From: Mya arenaria
Taxonomy: Eukaryota > Mollusca > Bivalvia > Myida > Myidae
Reading direction: 5' to 3'
Assembly: GCF_026914265.1 (NCBI RefSeq)
Contig: NC_069126.1
Coordinates: 40,024,421 to 40,088,420 of the forward strand
Length of the DNA stretch: 64,000 nt
The notes beneath the pieces are model-generated. The model had not been told where the DNA came from. It saw only the letters and a program-made list of their open reading frames with translations, and searched no databases. Both the position numbers and the translations under genes were made by a program. Positions 37,101 to 48,086 of this stretch are shown in pieces. Positions within the stretch are counted from its first letter, which is position 1. Each line of letters opens with the position of its first letter.

Positions 37101-38277
37101 AGGCTCCAGAATCACCACAGCAACAGCATGGGTAACTGTTATAAACATAAATATGCTTTTTAGGGCTGGTTAATAACTTTTGTTAGTTGATAACGCTTGC
37201 TGTATATAATTTTGTGTCCCCCTGCTTGGTCCAAAAACTTGCATGTGTATGTCATCAGCTATTTACTTTTCATGGGAACACATTCAGATAAATATTCAGT
37301 ACCAATTAGAAAAGTTCTGATTTTAATAGCTTCAATTGAAACCTATGTTTGGCTAATCCTTTGGCTATTTTGGTGTAATATGAATTGCTCCTTCTCGGAA
37401 TTATTTACCACTAAAGTCATCTTCAGTTGTGAATATTAAAAGGTTTCTTGCAGTTTGCAGCTAGAGTCTTGTGGGGTGGAAAATATATCAAACAAGCCAT
37501 AGACAGCCCCTGTATTAAACACGCTATAGACAGCCCCTGTAAACATGATCAGCTAGGGAAGATATTAACAAACTATTGACTGTTCCTGTATACATGATCA
37601 GCTAAGGAATAAATAAATAAGCTATGGACAACCTCTTCATACATGCTAAGCTAGGGAAGTTTACCACAAGCTAGATGGCCCCTGTATGAACATGATCAGC
37701 TGCAAGACAGCATGTCCCAAACTCTGTCAGAAATACAGTATTCCTTTCCTGATATCCCAATATTGACCATATTAATGGTGTTTTTGCAGGTTGCAACTCG
37801 AGTTTTATGGCTTGGAGAAAGTATAAAGCAATCTATAGACAGCCCTCGCATACATCATCAGCTGTTACCCCCAGAGTTTTCATATGAACCAGGCATAGAA
37901 AAGGTATGTGTGATGGAATGTTTTGAAACTTCTTTAGTGTCGACAGGTATAGATGCTGGGGCCGTGAACAGTCTCAAGTCTTAGTCTGAAAATTGGACTC
38001 AGTCTCAGCAGCTGAGTTTAAGTCCGGTTTCAGTAATGTTTCAGAATAATTTTGAGAATATGAGATTGTACTATAACGAGAAGTTAATACATTTTCAAAT
38101 CACTCCTTAAACTTTCTATCCTTCTTGCAGGCAGTTATCGACGGCTTAGTTGCACTGGGCCACAATGCCACACAAGTATCACCTGGAAAGTCCATAGTGC
38201 AGGGGGTTACACGAGGAGGAGACTTCCTGTACGCTTACAGTGATGCCCGTAAGGGTGGGACGCCTGCAGGGTTCTAA
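27387..38277 (+). CDS. Gamma-glutamyltransferase (GGT1/GGT5-like), complete, 12 coding exons
   Basis: Exons: 27387-27511, 28599-28784, 29155-29280, 29944-30038, 30410-30626, 31255-31418, 31715-31867, 34301-34440, 35303-35490, 36891-37131, 37790-37903, 38131-38277. All are GT-AG and in phase, giving 631 aa (human GGT1 569). The enzyme is an Ntn-hydrolase that cleaves or transfers the gamma-glutamyl group of glutathione at the cell surface. Visible: a ~48-residue cytoplasmic tail ending [10 protein letters not shown], one membrane segment about 49-67 (type II), [38 protein letters not shown] (substrate arginine 157), then the autocleavage/nucleophile threonine 443 in STAHLS, TSTIN, NDEMDDF (Glu482, Asp485), PLSSMCP (Ser513, Ser514), [23 protein letters not shown], and the C-terminal KGGTPAGF. 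The ATG at 27387 is the first after three in-frame stops. Orthology to GGT1 or GGT5 is not resolved. Intron 7 is a giant splice-site minisatellite. Confidence 0.97.
28838..29004. mobile_element. 167 bp TA-flanked MITE in GGT intron 2
   Basis: The left end CAGTTGACCCTGTTGGCTCC and the right end, reversed, CAGTTGAACCTCGCTGGCTC are inverted repeats, and each end is flanked by TA (28836-28837, 29005-29006). This fits a Tc1/mariner-type MITE. It is short and has no coding capacity. Confidence 0.75.
31106..31149. repeat. (TA)n microsatellite in GGT intron 5
   Basis: About 22 uninterrupted TA units, roughly 100 bp upstream of the exon 6 acceptor. Confidence 0.9.
31868..34045 (+). repeat. Splice-donor minisatellite filling GGT intron 7 (29-30 bp unit, ~70 copies)
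   Basis: The array starts at the exon 7 donor and fills about 2.2 kb of the 2.4 kb intron. The unit is TTGGCTCTGCTAGATG followed by GTGAGTGTTCTATA (30 bp), with a common 29 bp form having GGCCTG in place of GGCTCTG. The first 16 bases are the end of exon 7 and the next are its donor, so each full unit is a copy of the exon-intron junction. Most copies keep GGTGAGT; some have GATGAGT, which destroys the donor. A second-level duplication is visible: a TTCTTTATTGGCC.TGCTAG block at 32312 recurs at 33425, and TGCGAG at about 32707 recurs at about 33849. Confidence 0.95.
34530..34602 (+). mobile_element. tRNA-like SINE head in GGT intron 8
   Basis: GAGGGTGGTCTAGTGGTATA (A box) and GGTCGTTGGTTCATTTCCAC (B box) have tRNA-like spacing, resembling tRNA-Gly or tRNA-Val derived SINEs. 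The stem arms do not pair well. Confidence 0.5.
35532..35785. mobile_element. Palindromic MITE (CTTAAG family), degenerate copy
   Basis: The left end reads GGGGGCAATTTCTTAAAAGT and the right end AGCTTAAGAAGTTTCAAGAA then AATAGGGTC. The arms are imperfect inverses rich in CTTAAG-like motifs. It is related to the better preserved element at 53573-53823. Located in GGT intron 9. Confidence 0.5.
35786..36020. mobile_element. Palindromic MITE (TTCATAAAACATCTTAAGT family)
   Basis: Left arm: GCGATATTCATAAAACATCT, then TAAGTCATTTCTTAACTTAAG. The right arm is its near inverse (CTTAAGTTAGGAAATGACTT, then AAGATGTTAAATGAAAAC). It abuts the element at 35532-35785. Relatives lie at 52784-53022 and 57031-57289. 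Confidence 0.65.
37454..37715 (+). pseudogene. Decayed, internally amplified duplicate of GGT exon 11
   Basis: After a good acceptor (TTTCTTGCAG, ending 37453) the sequence reads [20 protein letters not shown], close to the true exon 11 ([20 protein letters not shown], 37790 on). It then degenerates: the IDSP-to-HDQL part is repeated about five times (near 37497, 37525, 37574, 37622 and 37671; marks CCCCTGTA and ACATGATCAGCT). In the phase left by exon 10 it stops at 37577-37579 after 41 codons, so inclusion would truncate the protein before its conserved C-terminus. Confidence 0.8.
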
Positions 38278-40700
38278 ATGACGTCTGTGATTCTTGAAAA
38301 ATCTTAAGCATGATATGCTAAAGTATCTTATTTCAATAAGCCAAATTACTTACTTCAATTTGATTTAACAAAACACGCAATTTATTTGGAGTATCCTCAA
38401 AATATTTTTGTTTTAAATTTTCAAACTCTCTACAAGCAAATAATAACACATATCATACCAAAACAACCAAAGAATATCTTGCTTGGCTAAATACTGTTAT
38501 AAGGTAGTCAATAATGTTCGAAAACTGTGGGCCCGTTTCTCAATGTGATATATGGGTGATGGTTAAAAATATTGCTTGTTTTTGTATGATTGTGTTTTCT
38601 AACACTTGCCATTTGTGTTGGTGACCATCTCACATTTGAAATCTGACAATTTCCATTAGTTTTTTTTCTACAGTATCTTGACCGAATTTACTTGAAATCC
38701 TACCAGAAATGATCTCCAGTACATATTTTGGAACCTGCTCAGCCACAGTGAGGATGTTCAAATAGTGTATTATCTGGTCTTGTCTGAATTCCATTTCATA
38801 ACCTTATATCAATGGTCTTCATTGCTTTTGACTCTCACTAGAATATGAAAATCCTAGTGAAAATTATTTAGATATACATAGCATATTTACTATGCAAGTG
38901 CAATTTACACTGTCAGACTTGTTATAACCCCTTTGTTTTGGGTTGTTTTTTTGGTTTGATTCAACAGAATCAACCTTCCAAATTAAACACAAGTGATGTC
39001 ATGTTGTTAATTTACAACATTTTGTTCAGATGAATGTGTATTGTGTTAAACTTTTACAAGCTTTTACTATATTCTTTACTTTCTACTGTATTTTTAACTC
39101 ATTATAGAACAAATGTATGATTGTTGTTGATATTCTATTCTATCTATTTATTTATTCCTTTCTCATTTATTACTCAGGGTTTATGTATCCACCTATTATG
39201 TCTTCGATGAATAGTTAAGATAATATGACTAAAACATAGTAACTGTTCTTTTCGGCTTATTCATGCATTCTATACGCTTTATATATACCGGAGTTTTTAC
39301 ATTTTGGCTCATACAGGCGTGTTCTTTTGGGTGTTTATAAGGGGTTTGTTTTGTATGATTTATTTCTTACATTAAGCTGTATGTTTGTTTATTAAAACTT
39401 CTTAAACACTGTATTGAATAAGTTTATATGATATTTATATTTTATGGATATTAAAGTGGAAATGTATGAGGGGAAATCTGTCAGTGTGACTAACTTTATA
39501 GTTAATTTACAATATTTTTTAGAGATAAGTATTGTCTATTATTAATGCCCTTAGAAATTAAATTGTTCTATTAATGATAAACTTCTATATGTCTAGGTCA
39601 ATACATATATGTACATGAATTTCAGAGGGCATTTATTACATCCAGTGATGATTTGTTTGTACACAATGATTTTTTATGGAACAATTTTCTTAAATTTATT
39701 CCCGATCAAAAAATTGTTAATTATCCCGATTATGTTTGACAGCTCAACACTGTGTAGGCGGTATTGCATAATATGTAAAGAGGAGTAAAAAATGCATATC
39801 AGAAACAAGTGTGGACATTTTTCCATACTTGGAACGCTCAGGCGGTGAAAAAATATTCAAGAAAAATCACTGGAATATCCATTATTAGTACCGGTATTAA
39901 TGCATTGTATGTTAGCTATTGTACATTGATTCTATTAATTCTAAGTATTAAATTATTCTACATTCCAAATAATTGATCATTCCGATATTGTTATATATTT
40001 TCATTGTTTGTCTGGTATATTTGTTGTTTTAAAGAAATCATGCATGTAAATATAAGATTAACAGCTTTCTTTATAGTTGTCTTTATCTCTTATAATATGG
40101 TTACAATTTATACAGGTACCATTTCATTATGCTCCCTTAAAATAAATAGGGATGTATTATAGAATCACCATCGGCTGCCAGGCTGGCATTGTCCAACCAA
40201 TGTATATGAAACCCGATTTGCAAGACTTGGCATAGTAGCTTGGCATTATGGCCTTTTAATTGTCAAAATTGGACTGAATTGACCTTCTTTGCATGGTTCA
40301 GCCTATGCCCTACTGAACTTCGTAACAGTGTTTATGGACCAGTTTGATAACCAACAAGAGCTTCAGTCAGTTTGGAGTTATTGCCCTTATATTGCCAGTT
40401 TCTTTAAAATGACCTTGATCACTTTGTACCTTGGCCTGTGATTACAAAACTCGGGGCAGTGCAATGGTAATATAATTATCTTAGTCAAGTTTAATATCAA
40501 GTCACATCTCGGTCAGCCTAGAGTTAAGGCAAAATTTGCCTTGCCTTCTCATTAACTTCAGCATTGTTAAGCCTATGATCACAAAACTTGCTGATTGGTC
40601 TAATATATCCTCACAAATTATACATAATCAAACGCATCATTCGAGAGCTAGAGCTATGCAGTCAATTGAATAATACATGTACCGGTACTTTGTCCACAGA
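38278..40700 (+). other. GGT 3' UTR and flank
   Basis: There is no coding exon after the TAA at 38275-38277. A possible poly(A) hexamer is at 40141-40146, but closer variants such as ATTAAA are also present, so the transcript end is unknown. The stretch from about 40190 to 40600 has repeat-like phrases (GTCAGCCTA/GTTCAGCCTA, TTATTGCCCTTATA) but no clean period. Confidence 0.35.
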
Positions 40701-40822
40701 TTATCTTTTGGCTAGATGTCTTTCTAAAACAATATGATTGGTTCATATTATAACTGGATCAATATTAACCAATCAATAAACATATTGGATAACTTTGCAC
40801 AAAGCAAAACATAACCAGTTTT
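40701..40822. mobile_element. Small interspersed repeat (MITE-like), copy 2
   Basis: This is the second copy of the repeat at 13922-14037. It shares TTATCTTTTGGCTAG, TGATTGGTT, ACTGGATCAATATTAACCAA, ATTGGATAACTTTG and CATAACCAGTT in the same order. Confidence 0.5.
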
Positions 40823-41099
40823 ATACAATTGACTGCTGGACCAAATTGACTGTCCAATTTCTTCTGGAAGTTTATCAAGAGGTTAAAGCAGTAAGGTTTT
40901 AAGTAACATAAAATGAGGAAGCCTTTAGAATATTTTAGCTTTCACTCCTTGATACGCTCCTGTTACATCTGCAATAAGAAACAAAATCATGGTTTTCCAC
41001 TTTTATTTTTTTGAGCCAGTCAAAATATGTTAAAACAAAACAACTATCACACTTTTAAGACATTACCAGGCTTAGAATTATCAAGAGCACCTTGGTAAC

Positions 41100-41432
41100 A
41101 GGTAAAACAGGTCACATGACATTGGCATCACATGATATCAGCAAAATAATGATATCCATGTTACATGATATTTCCTCCATGTGATATCCATATTGCATGA
41201 TATCTATATAACCTGAACTCGGTGTAACATGATATCAGCGTAACATGATATTTACTTTCTAAGCAATCTTTGTAACATGATATATACATAAATATCTATA
41301 TAACATGATATCCATGTAACATGATATTTAATTCCCATGCTATTCATATAGCATGATATTAATGTAAAGTGATATCTAAAATATCACTTGATATTATCCG
41401 TGTAACATGATAATCATGTCACATGATATATA
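41100..41432. repeat. Irregular repeat of a TAACATGATAT motif
   Basis: About 15 occurrences of (G)TAACATGATAT(C) or close variants in 330 bp, spaced irregularly at 15-35 bp. GATATC is self-complementary, so the tract has many short palindromes. No fixed period was found. Confidence 0.7.
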
Positions 41433-41535
41433 ATATTGTAATACATAGAAAATTATACATAATAAAATCAAAACTTTGTAATGATAGAATTTTTTTGATG
41501 ACAAGCTGTAATGGCGACAACACAGAAGTGGATAA

Positions 41536-41690
41536 CAAGAGTACCACAAGGGGGTGTCAACGCTCGTCCATTTTTCTCACTTGGTCGAGGGATATAACTC
41601 AACAATGATTCAAGTCAGAGTAACGCACCGTGCTACACATATGCGTATTGTCAATGGTAACATGTGAATTCGGTTTCATGTGAATGTCTT
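41536..41690. repeat. Interspersed repeat with AACAAGAG end
   Basis: AACAAGAGTACCACAAGGGG followed by GTCAACGCTCG resembles the AACAAGAG-type ends of dispersed repeats in bivalves. Related ends occur at 18661, 27850-27900 (reverse, ...GGCTCTCTTGTT) and about 55990. Its 3' limit is uncertain. Confidence 0.35.
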
Positions 41691-41699
41691 TTTTGTGAA

Positions 41700-43580
41700 A
41701 GACTTATAGTGAAAGATTTGTGAGTTACGTCTTAAGTTACAAGTTTGGGAGACGCAGCAACTGCTAACAACGTCACCAATGCTATGACAATACTTAACCT
41801 TGACTATTTGTCTTTGATAAAAACAGCAGCCAAGCTAATTACATGAGATAGCGAAGTCAATAAATAGGAATAAATGCATACAAGGGGTAAATACTGTCTG
41901 GATCAGCAATTTCAGTTTTTCCATATACAAAGCAAATTTAAAAATCAAAAACATGACAACCATTGTGTGTCTTCAAGATGTGATGATATCTCATACTAGG
42001 AGTAATAGAGTAACCCTTAAAGCGGATGAATATTACAAAAAACAACAAAAACTTATTGTTGTTTTTTCAAACGAGTCAACTTTAAACTCTCAAGACCAGG
42101 CTAGTTTTATCTGCTTGACATATCTCTCATATGAATTCTCACTTAGAATATCCTAAATTATATGCATCTACCGGTATATTCATTTTAATGCCTTTTTAAA
42201 ATGCAATTTGTATTATAGAAATTTATAAAAAAAACTTATTGTTACAAAAATGTCTACTAAATAAAGCCATGTTGTCTTATAACTCTGATACAGTTAAGAC
42301 TATTTCAACAAATTTTAATTAAAAAAACTATGAAAACTCACAATTTGTATCTATCACAATTTATGAATTTGATGAATTTTGACAACACACTGGTATCAAG
42401 TTAAGAAATCCCTTAAGAAATATTAGTTTTGGATAAATGAGATACAGCAAAATTGTTCATTCACTACCCAGAGAAATGGCCATTAAAAAGGGCCGGAAAA
42501 CTGTTAACTAGATACAGTATATATTCAACATGAAAATTCTGTGAACTAAAAAACAGATTTATAAGACGTAAAAATTATATCAGTTAAAATTAGTTGTATC
42601 AGGAAAAAAATGAATATCACAATAATTTCTTTTTTCTCAAAGAAGATGTTTACAATCTGTGAGTTATGTTTGCCTATATTGAAAAAAAATGCAACAAATT
42701 GGTCAAGTTTGATCAATCACTATAGTAACATTGATTTATGCTCTAATGCAGACGAGTATAACAATGTACTGGCAACCTCCATGCAGCAGTTATTTCCCTT
42801 TGCTATACAGTTATCACGCATATCATGTGATGATTATAAGAGTCACATGACCTTGTTTAAAATCTTGAAATGTTTTTATTTCAAATATATTTCTACATCT
42901 AGTTTAAGATATTAAACATCAAATCTCAAAGTTTTAAACAAAACAATATGGTTATAAATTTCTAATTGAAATCTATAGATGAAATTCAGCTTTTTCCATA
43001 TATGGTGGCCGAGATTGTCTCTGTCCATCAAAGGAGACAACTGCACTGGAGAGTGACGTACTGGTTCAATGGGTAGACTCTTATAAAATGAAGGAGAGAA
43101 AGTGTTCAAAATATCAAATGTTGCTTGACAAGCTAAAATCCTTGGTCAAATCATAGTTCATATTTCGAACACCTCTGTACAACTTTCACTCCTCCACATG
43201 AGAAGAGCTGTTCAGATCAACCATTAGATCAACCATTTGATTTTAAGAATGGTTTATTTTTAGTCCTTGTGAGATATATTTTGAAACAAATAGTGAGACT
43301 GAAAATGTTAAACAAGGTTTATCGGAATAAGGTAAAAATCTTAATTCAATTTCTGAATTTTCAATTTATGGTAGAATATAACCATTTTTTTATAATCTTG
43401 CATTATTTAGTTGTACCCTCTTTGATAAGGTGACCCCCATCCCCAGTCCATAATTTAAACTCAACAGAGGTTTGTCATTGTTACCAAATCGTAAACGACC
43501 AAACTTAACCATCGACAATTTCAGACAGCAAATAAGCACCAAAATTCAAATGCAGTATTAACTATGAAATATCCTCTAGT
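41700..43580. other. Intergenic between convergent GGT and SIK3, no gene recognised
   Basis: An ORF of 101 codons at 42610-42915 has no recognisable motif, no splice context and AT-driven composition. I do not call it a gene. Nothing else stands out. Confidence 0.4.
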
Positions 43581-43588
43581 GACTCTAT

Positions 43589-43705
43589 TGCAAAATGCCC
43601 TAATGATGTCAGAAATAAGTGTGCATTACAGAGAACTTCCAGTTGATAACAAAATGCCCTAATAGTGCCAGCAATAAGTGTGCATTCCAAAGTCCTTTTC
43701 AGTCG
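43589..43705. repeat. Tandem duplication, 59-60 bp unit, two copies
   Basis: AAAATGCCCTAATGATGTCA... at 43590 recurs as AAAATGCCCTAATAGTGCCA... at about 43650, each followed by AATAAGTGTGCATT. Copies differ at about one base in eight. Confidence 0.8.
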
Positions 43706-44849
43706 AAAACAAGCAAAACAGACAGACTTAACATTGATTATAGTTAAATAATTTAAAAAGTAACTACTTAACATGTGACTAGTGAAAGTTGATTGTAAAG
43801 TATGTAATTATACAAGCTGACTATTGACTACTGACAAAATGTTATGCAAAAATGTGTTTTAAAGCTGTAGGGGCCTGAAACATGATTCAAAATGTATGAG
43901 GCCATAAAATCAAGGAAGCTGCAAACTGAAATATTTAGACATTTGTGAACAACCACATAATTTATTTAAAATATGTACAAAAGCATTTATTGTTTCTAAG
44001 AAAATAAACCAACACTTTTTCATTAAATGAAAATTATATTAAATTAGTTTAGCTAGTAGATTACCAGGGTATTTAGAAGATAGCACAAGGGCAATGGTAA
44101 CAAATAGAAAATTGTTGCTTCTTCACAAAACAATTAAGTTGGCAGCCATGCTTTGACAGATTAATGCTGAATTAACAATTTAGTGAAGCAAAGTAAACAC
44201 CAATTATCATATAGCTATCAAATTCAGGCTGTTTTATAGTTTCAAAAAAAAATTAATACCAGGTTTATTCAAAGACAATTTTTTTCCCCCACTACATCTT
44301 TTACATAAACCAAGTCATCAGATCTCACCTGTTTTTAACCAGAATAATCTTTAAAACATTATCCAAACGACTACTTCAAACTTAATAATTCATGCATAGT
44401 ATAAATTTTGATCAAGTTAAATGTTTTGCAAACAAAACCAAGAAAAGTTATTAAGCATTCTTAACTAAAGTTCAAAATTCTAAAAAAGCTAAGTATTTTC
44501 TATAAAAAAAAATAAGCAATAAGTTCAATTTGATTTTTCATTCCATTACATATGCGATATACATGGTTAAAAGAGAAAAGTGAATGACATCACTTAGTTC
44601 CAGGAAGTTTTAAATTCTGGTAAAATCTTGAGTAAAATGGCACTTATTTTAAGATAACAAATGTTCATGACATTAAGGCAAAACATTTTATACAAATTTT
44701 GATACCTAACATGCTTTGTTTTAAAAGCAAAAATTCAAAATGATGATTTGCTATCGAGGAAATACATTAATATATGAAAATCAAAGTGTTGACTTTCTTT
44801 TGTATCAAATATCTGTTCAAAGGCAGATCTACTAACATACAGAAAACAA

Positions 44850-45498
44850 GGCCCAAATTTCTCAAACAATCTTACGACCCTAATTACAGGATTAAAGGGA
44901 CTTGACACCAGATGATATCATTGCAAGAAAAAAGAAAATAATCAAAAACTTGCATAAAATTGATATAGTTGTGTATAACACATTGAATCTTACTTACTGA
45001 TGTATCACATCGCGAACGACACAAGTATCTTTCGTGTAGTTTTTGCGTATGTTTCCAATTCAAAGTTTACTGGGTCAGTCTACCACATAAATCACGTGAC
45101 TTTCACATGCTAAATATACACACCAAAAACTGGTAAACGATTATGCCCTATTTTTAAACAGGTAAACTCAGCTAAGACAGCAACAAAACATTCTTATAAT
45201 TATGTGAAATGATGTATTATTGGCATCATACTTGCTCAAATTGACAATTCTAAGCTTGTTGTGAGGAAATATTGTATTTGCTGATTTTGGGACCACCTGG
45301 TGTCTTATCCCTCTAAGCTCTGTACATTATTTTTTGTTCAAGTATGAATAGTCGCGCAGCATTGCTCTTGATTAAGAGATTTTTTCCTTAATTACAATAA
45401 AAAAATCTAGTTTGGTTTTAAGTCAGAAAACTTGCTAATTAAAATAAGATACGTAAGTGTGTTAGGCTTAAGATTACTATTGAGAAATTGGGGCCAGT
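44850..45498. mobile_element. Palindromic MITE (GGCCCAAATTTCTC family) carrying a nested MITE
   Basis: The left end is AAGGCCCAAATTTCTCAAAC (44850 on) and the right end TATTGAGAAATTGGGGCCAG (to about 45496); these are inverses. The middle is occupied by a second element (44897-45317). The family matches the intact copy at 53573-53823. Confidence 0.65.
44897..45317. mobile_element. Nested MITE with GGGA..TGACACCAG ends and TAA target
   Basis: The left end AGGGACTTGACACCAGATG and the right end, reversed, GAGGGATAAGACACCAGGTG are inverted repeats. TAA lies directly outside each end, matching the 3 bp TWA target of PIF/Harbinger elements. It has no coding capacity. Confidence 0.6.
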
Positions 45499-45893
45499 TT
45501 TTCCAGGAGATCAGATCCATAATTTCAGGACATATTCATATTTACTTTGGTCATTTCATTATGGCTAACATATAAATGAGATTCATAGAAAATGGATCCT
45601 GAACATACCAAACTAACACATGTCTTAAAACCACAAAACCCAAGTGGAATGGACATGTATAATGAATTCTAACATATGTTAGTTCATAATAATTCAGTCG
45701 TTTAGTAACATGAATTTTTTTATTTTAATACATGTAATATTATTGCTTGCGTGTAAAGGGACGATATTCGAGCCATATGATACAGAATTGACTCGACTGT
45801 TCACAACTTTGTAACAGTTAACATCGTGATTAACAACATCTTTGTTAACTTTCAAATCTTTACTGCTCTGGAAATTAAATGGATACACCTGTG

Positions 45894-46145
45894 ATTTACA
45901 GTACTCTTATCTACAGTACTCTTATCTGCAGAACTCTTATCTGCAGTACTCTTATCTGTTATCTGCAGTACTCTTATCTGCAGTACTCTTATCTGCAGTA
46001 CTCTTATCTGCAGTACTCTTATCTGTTATCTGCAGTACTCTTATCTGCAGTACTCTTATCTGCAGTACTCTTATCTGCAGTACTCTTATCTGTTATCTGC
46101 AGTACTCTTATCTGCAGTACTCTTATCTGCAGTACTCTTAACTGT
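45894..46145. repeat. Minisatellite, 15 bp unit CAGTACTCTTATCTG, about 16 copies
   Basis: Units are nearly perfect. An extra TTATCTG (giving CTTATCTGTTATCTGCAG) breaks the register at about 45956, 46022 and 46090, and the blocks between the breaks are 66-68 bp, so there is a second-level period. The ~90-codon frames that run through it are artefacts of a 15 bp unit. Confidence 0.92.
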
Positions 46146-46149
46146 TTCA

Positions 46150-47190
46150 GCTAAATTTGTTTTGTTCAAATATATCAACAAATCATGAAATAGTTTGTGT
46201 TTAAAAGTTAACAACAATGTCGTTAAACACGTTGTTAACTTTAGCTAAGTTCTGAACAATCAGATAATTGTTTTTGAAAGAAGAATGAAGTTTCCCTATT
46301 ATGGCTATTAGTTCTTAAAGCTGCAAAAAAAATTCATCCTTATGAGTCATACATTCTTATATTTAAAAGTAGAATTGCACGCGTTAAAAAAAATCCACCT
46401 TGATTAAATCGCTTCATTTGAACCTGCAAGCATTCAATTTTTGAACAATGGTATAAACTGAGACAGAAATTCACAAACAACTAGAAACCAACAAAACTAA
46501 TTTGCACAACAATAAATACAAATTTGCCAGGTGACAAATACTTAAAACAAAACTTGACGATAAAAAAAAAACTTAACTGCAATTCAAACTTCAGCAAAAT
46601 ATAAAAAATTATAGATATAAATATTTCTAATAAAATATCATTTTTGACAATTAACAATGATAAATAAAACAAATTATAATCAATTTAAAATTCAAGCCAA
46701 ATTCAATACTCCACAGTTGTGAAATGCCATTCAACATGTACAGGTAACAGACCCAGGCTTTAGCAGATGTCATATCCAACACAATTTTAGAATCAGCAAT
46801 GCTCGTTTGTTGCTTCTCAGCCTTGTTTTCAACTTTTTAAAACAATTTACTGAAGGCAAATAAGCTGCCAGTCACTGCCTTATATGCTTGCATGATGTAT
46901 GTGTTCCTTGAAAATAAATTGAGAAATCCAACCCACAAATAAGCTGATCGCTTCTTTAATGGTAATATTAAATTTTGATTCCTTGTGACCCCATATAACA
47001 TCCGTTTCATTTTACTTTTGCTTGCTGATAACAAATATGATTAATACATGTTCAAATCTACATTATACATGAGAATTACCTTTATAGCAATTTTTTGAGT
47101 TGAAACATGACATTTGATAAAAGTTTTACTTAAGGGTGGCATACATCAGTGGTTGTTTTTGATAAAAATGGCCACAGAGTTCCGAATGCG
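46150..47190. other. Intergenic / possible distal SIK3 3' UTR
   Basis: AT-rich DNA without recognisable coding or repeat structure. It could be part of a long SIK3 3' UTR, since TTTATT (AATAAA on the minus strand) occurs on the way. Confidence 0.3.
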
Positions 47191-47199
47191 AGTCCTTTT

Positions 47200-47262
47200 G
47201 TCCCTCAGCACCCTGTACCTTTTCTGCAGCACCCTGTACCTTTTCTGCAGCACCCTGTCCAT
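47200..47262. repeat. Tandem repeat, 21 bp unit, two to three copies
   Basis: AGCACCCTGTACCTTTTCTG repeats with a 21 bp period. The short open frame through it encodes a QHPVPFL repeat and is not supported as a gene. Confidence 0.75.
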
Positions 47263-47817
47263 TTAAAAACCTGGCTAAAACCCTATACTTATTCTTTATT
47301 TACCCCAAAAAATATTTCAAATGATACAGACATAATATGGGGTCACCATGCATACCAAGTTCACACATTTATGTATCCGATACCTGAATGGAAAGATTAA
47401 AAATATCCTTCTAAAATTTCGTTACAAAAAAGCGATTCTCAAGACAGTCAAAATCTGTAGCACTTTATCAAAATGATAGCAAATTTGTACATGAGGCAGA
47501 TGAAAGGTAAAAAGTTAGATATCGATATCAGAACCTTGACAAAATATGGAAAGAATTGCAAAAAAGCCATATAACTGCGCATAACACTGGTGGCAGACAA
47601 CAGGTATTGGTAGCATACACACTGAGATTTTAAATCTTTGTCAATAAAACTAATTATTCACATAATGGCTATTTCAAAATCCAAAATGACAAATGCCAAA
47701 CTGTACCAACGCCTGTTAAACATCAAACCAGCATTCTCATATTCATATTTTTCAATTATTTTTTTCGACTAAAATGATCAAGCACAGGAGATTCAAAATC
47801 TGTAGCACCACTCAATA

Positions 47818-47823
47818 TTTATT
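47818..47823 (-). terminator. SIK3: Candidate SIK3 poly(A) signal
   Basis: TTTATT on the plus strand is AATAAA on the minus strand, about 265 nt after the SIK3 stop codon. A second candidate is at about 47294-47299. Which one is used cannot be told. Confidence 0.3.
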
Positions 47824-48086
47824 CGAGTTTAACTTCTTTAGCTGAAACACAAGCTGCTAAAATCATTGACCACAAATCATCAGAAGTTATCCTCTTTTGA
47901 TTGATGGCAAGAAATAAATCCTATGAAAATAAATGTGGTCAATATTAATTAAATCATTTAACTCAGTTCAGCGTTGTGCCGTGGAAAGTTAGCTTCATCT
48001 ATCATAGCACTCACAGCATTATATTGTACCAATGACCAAATCTCATCAAAATAACTTTGTTTTCCATTTTGACCAAGCTTAAAGCC

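Noticed and set aside
42610..42915. 101-codon plus-strand ORF
   Set aside because: AT-driven composition, no motif, no splice or promoter context. A cDNA match would be needed.
45842..46154. Two overlapping 90-100 codon frames with YSYLQ/STLIC repeats
   Set aside because: Product of the 15 bp minisatellite; both frames stay open for the same reason.
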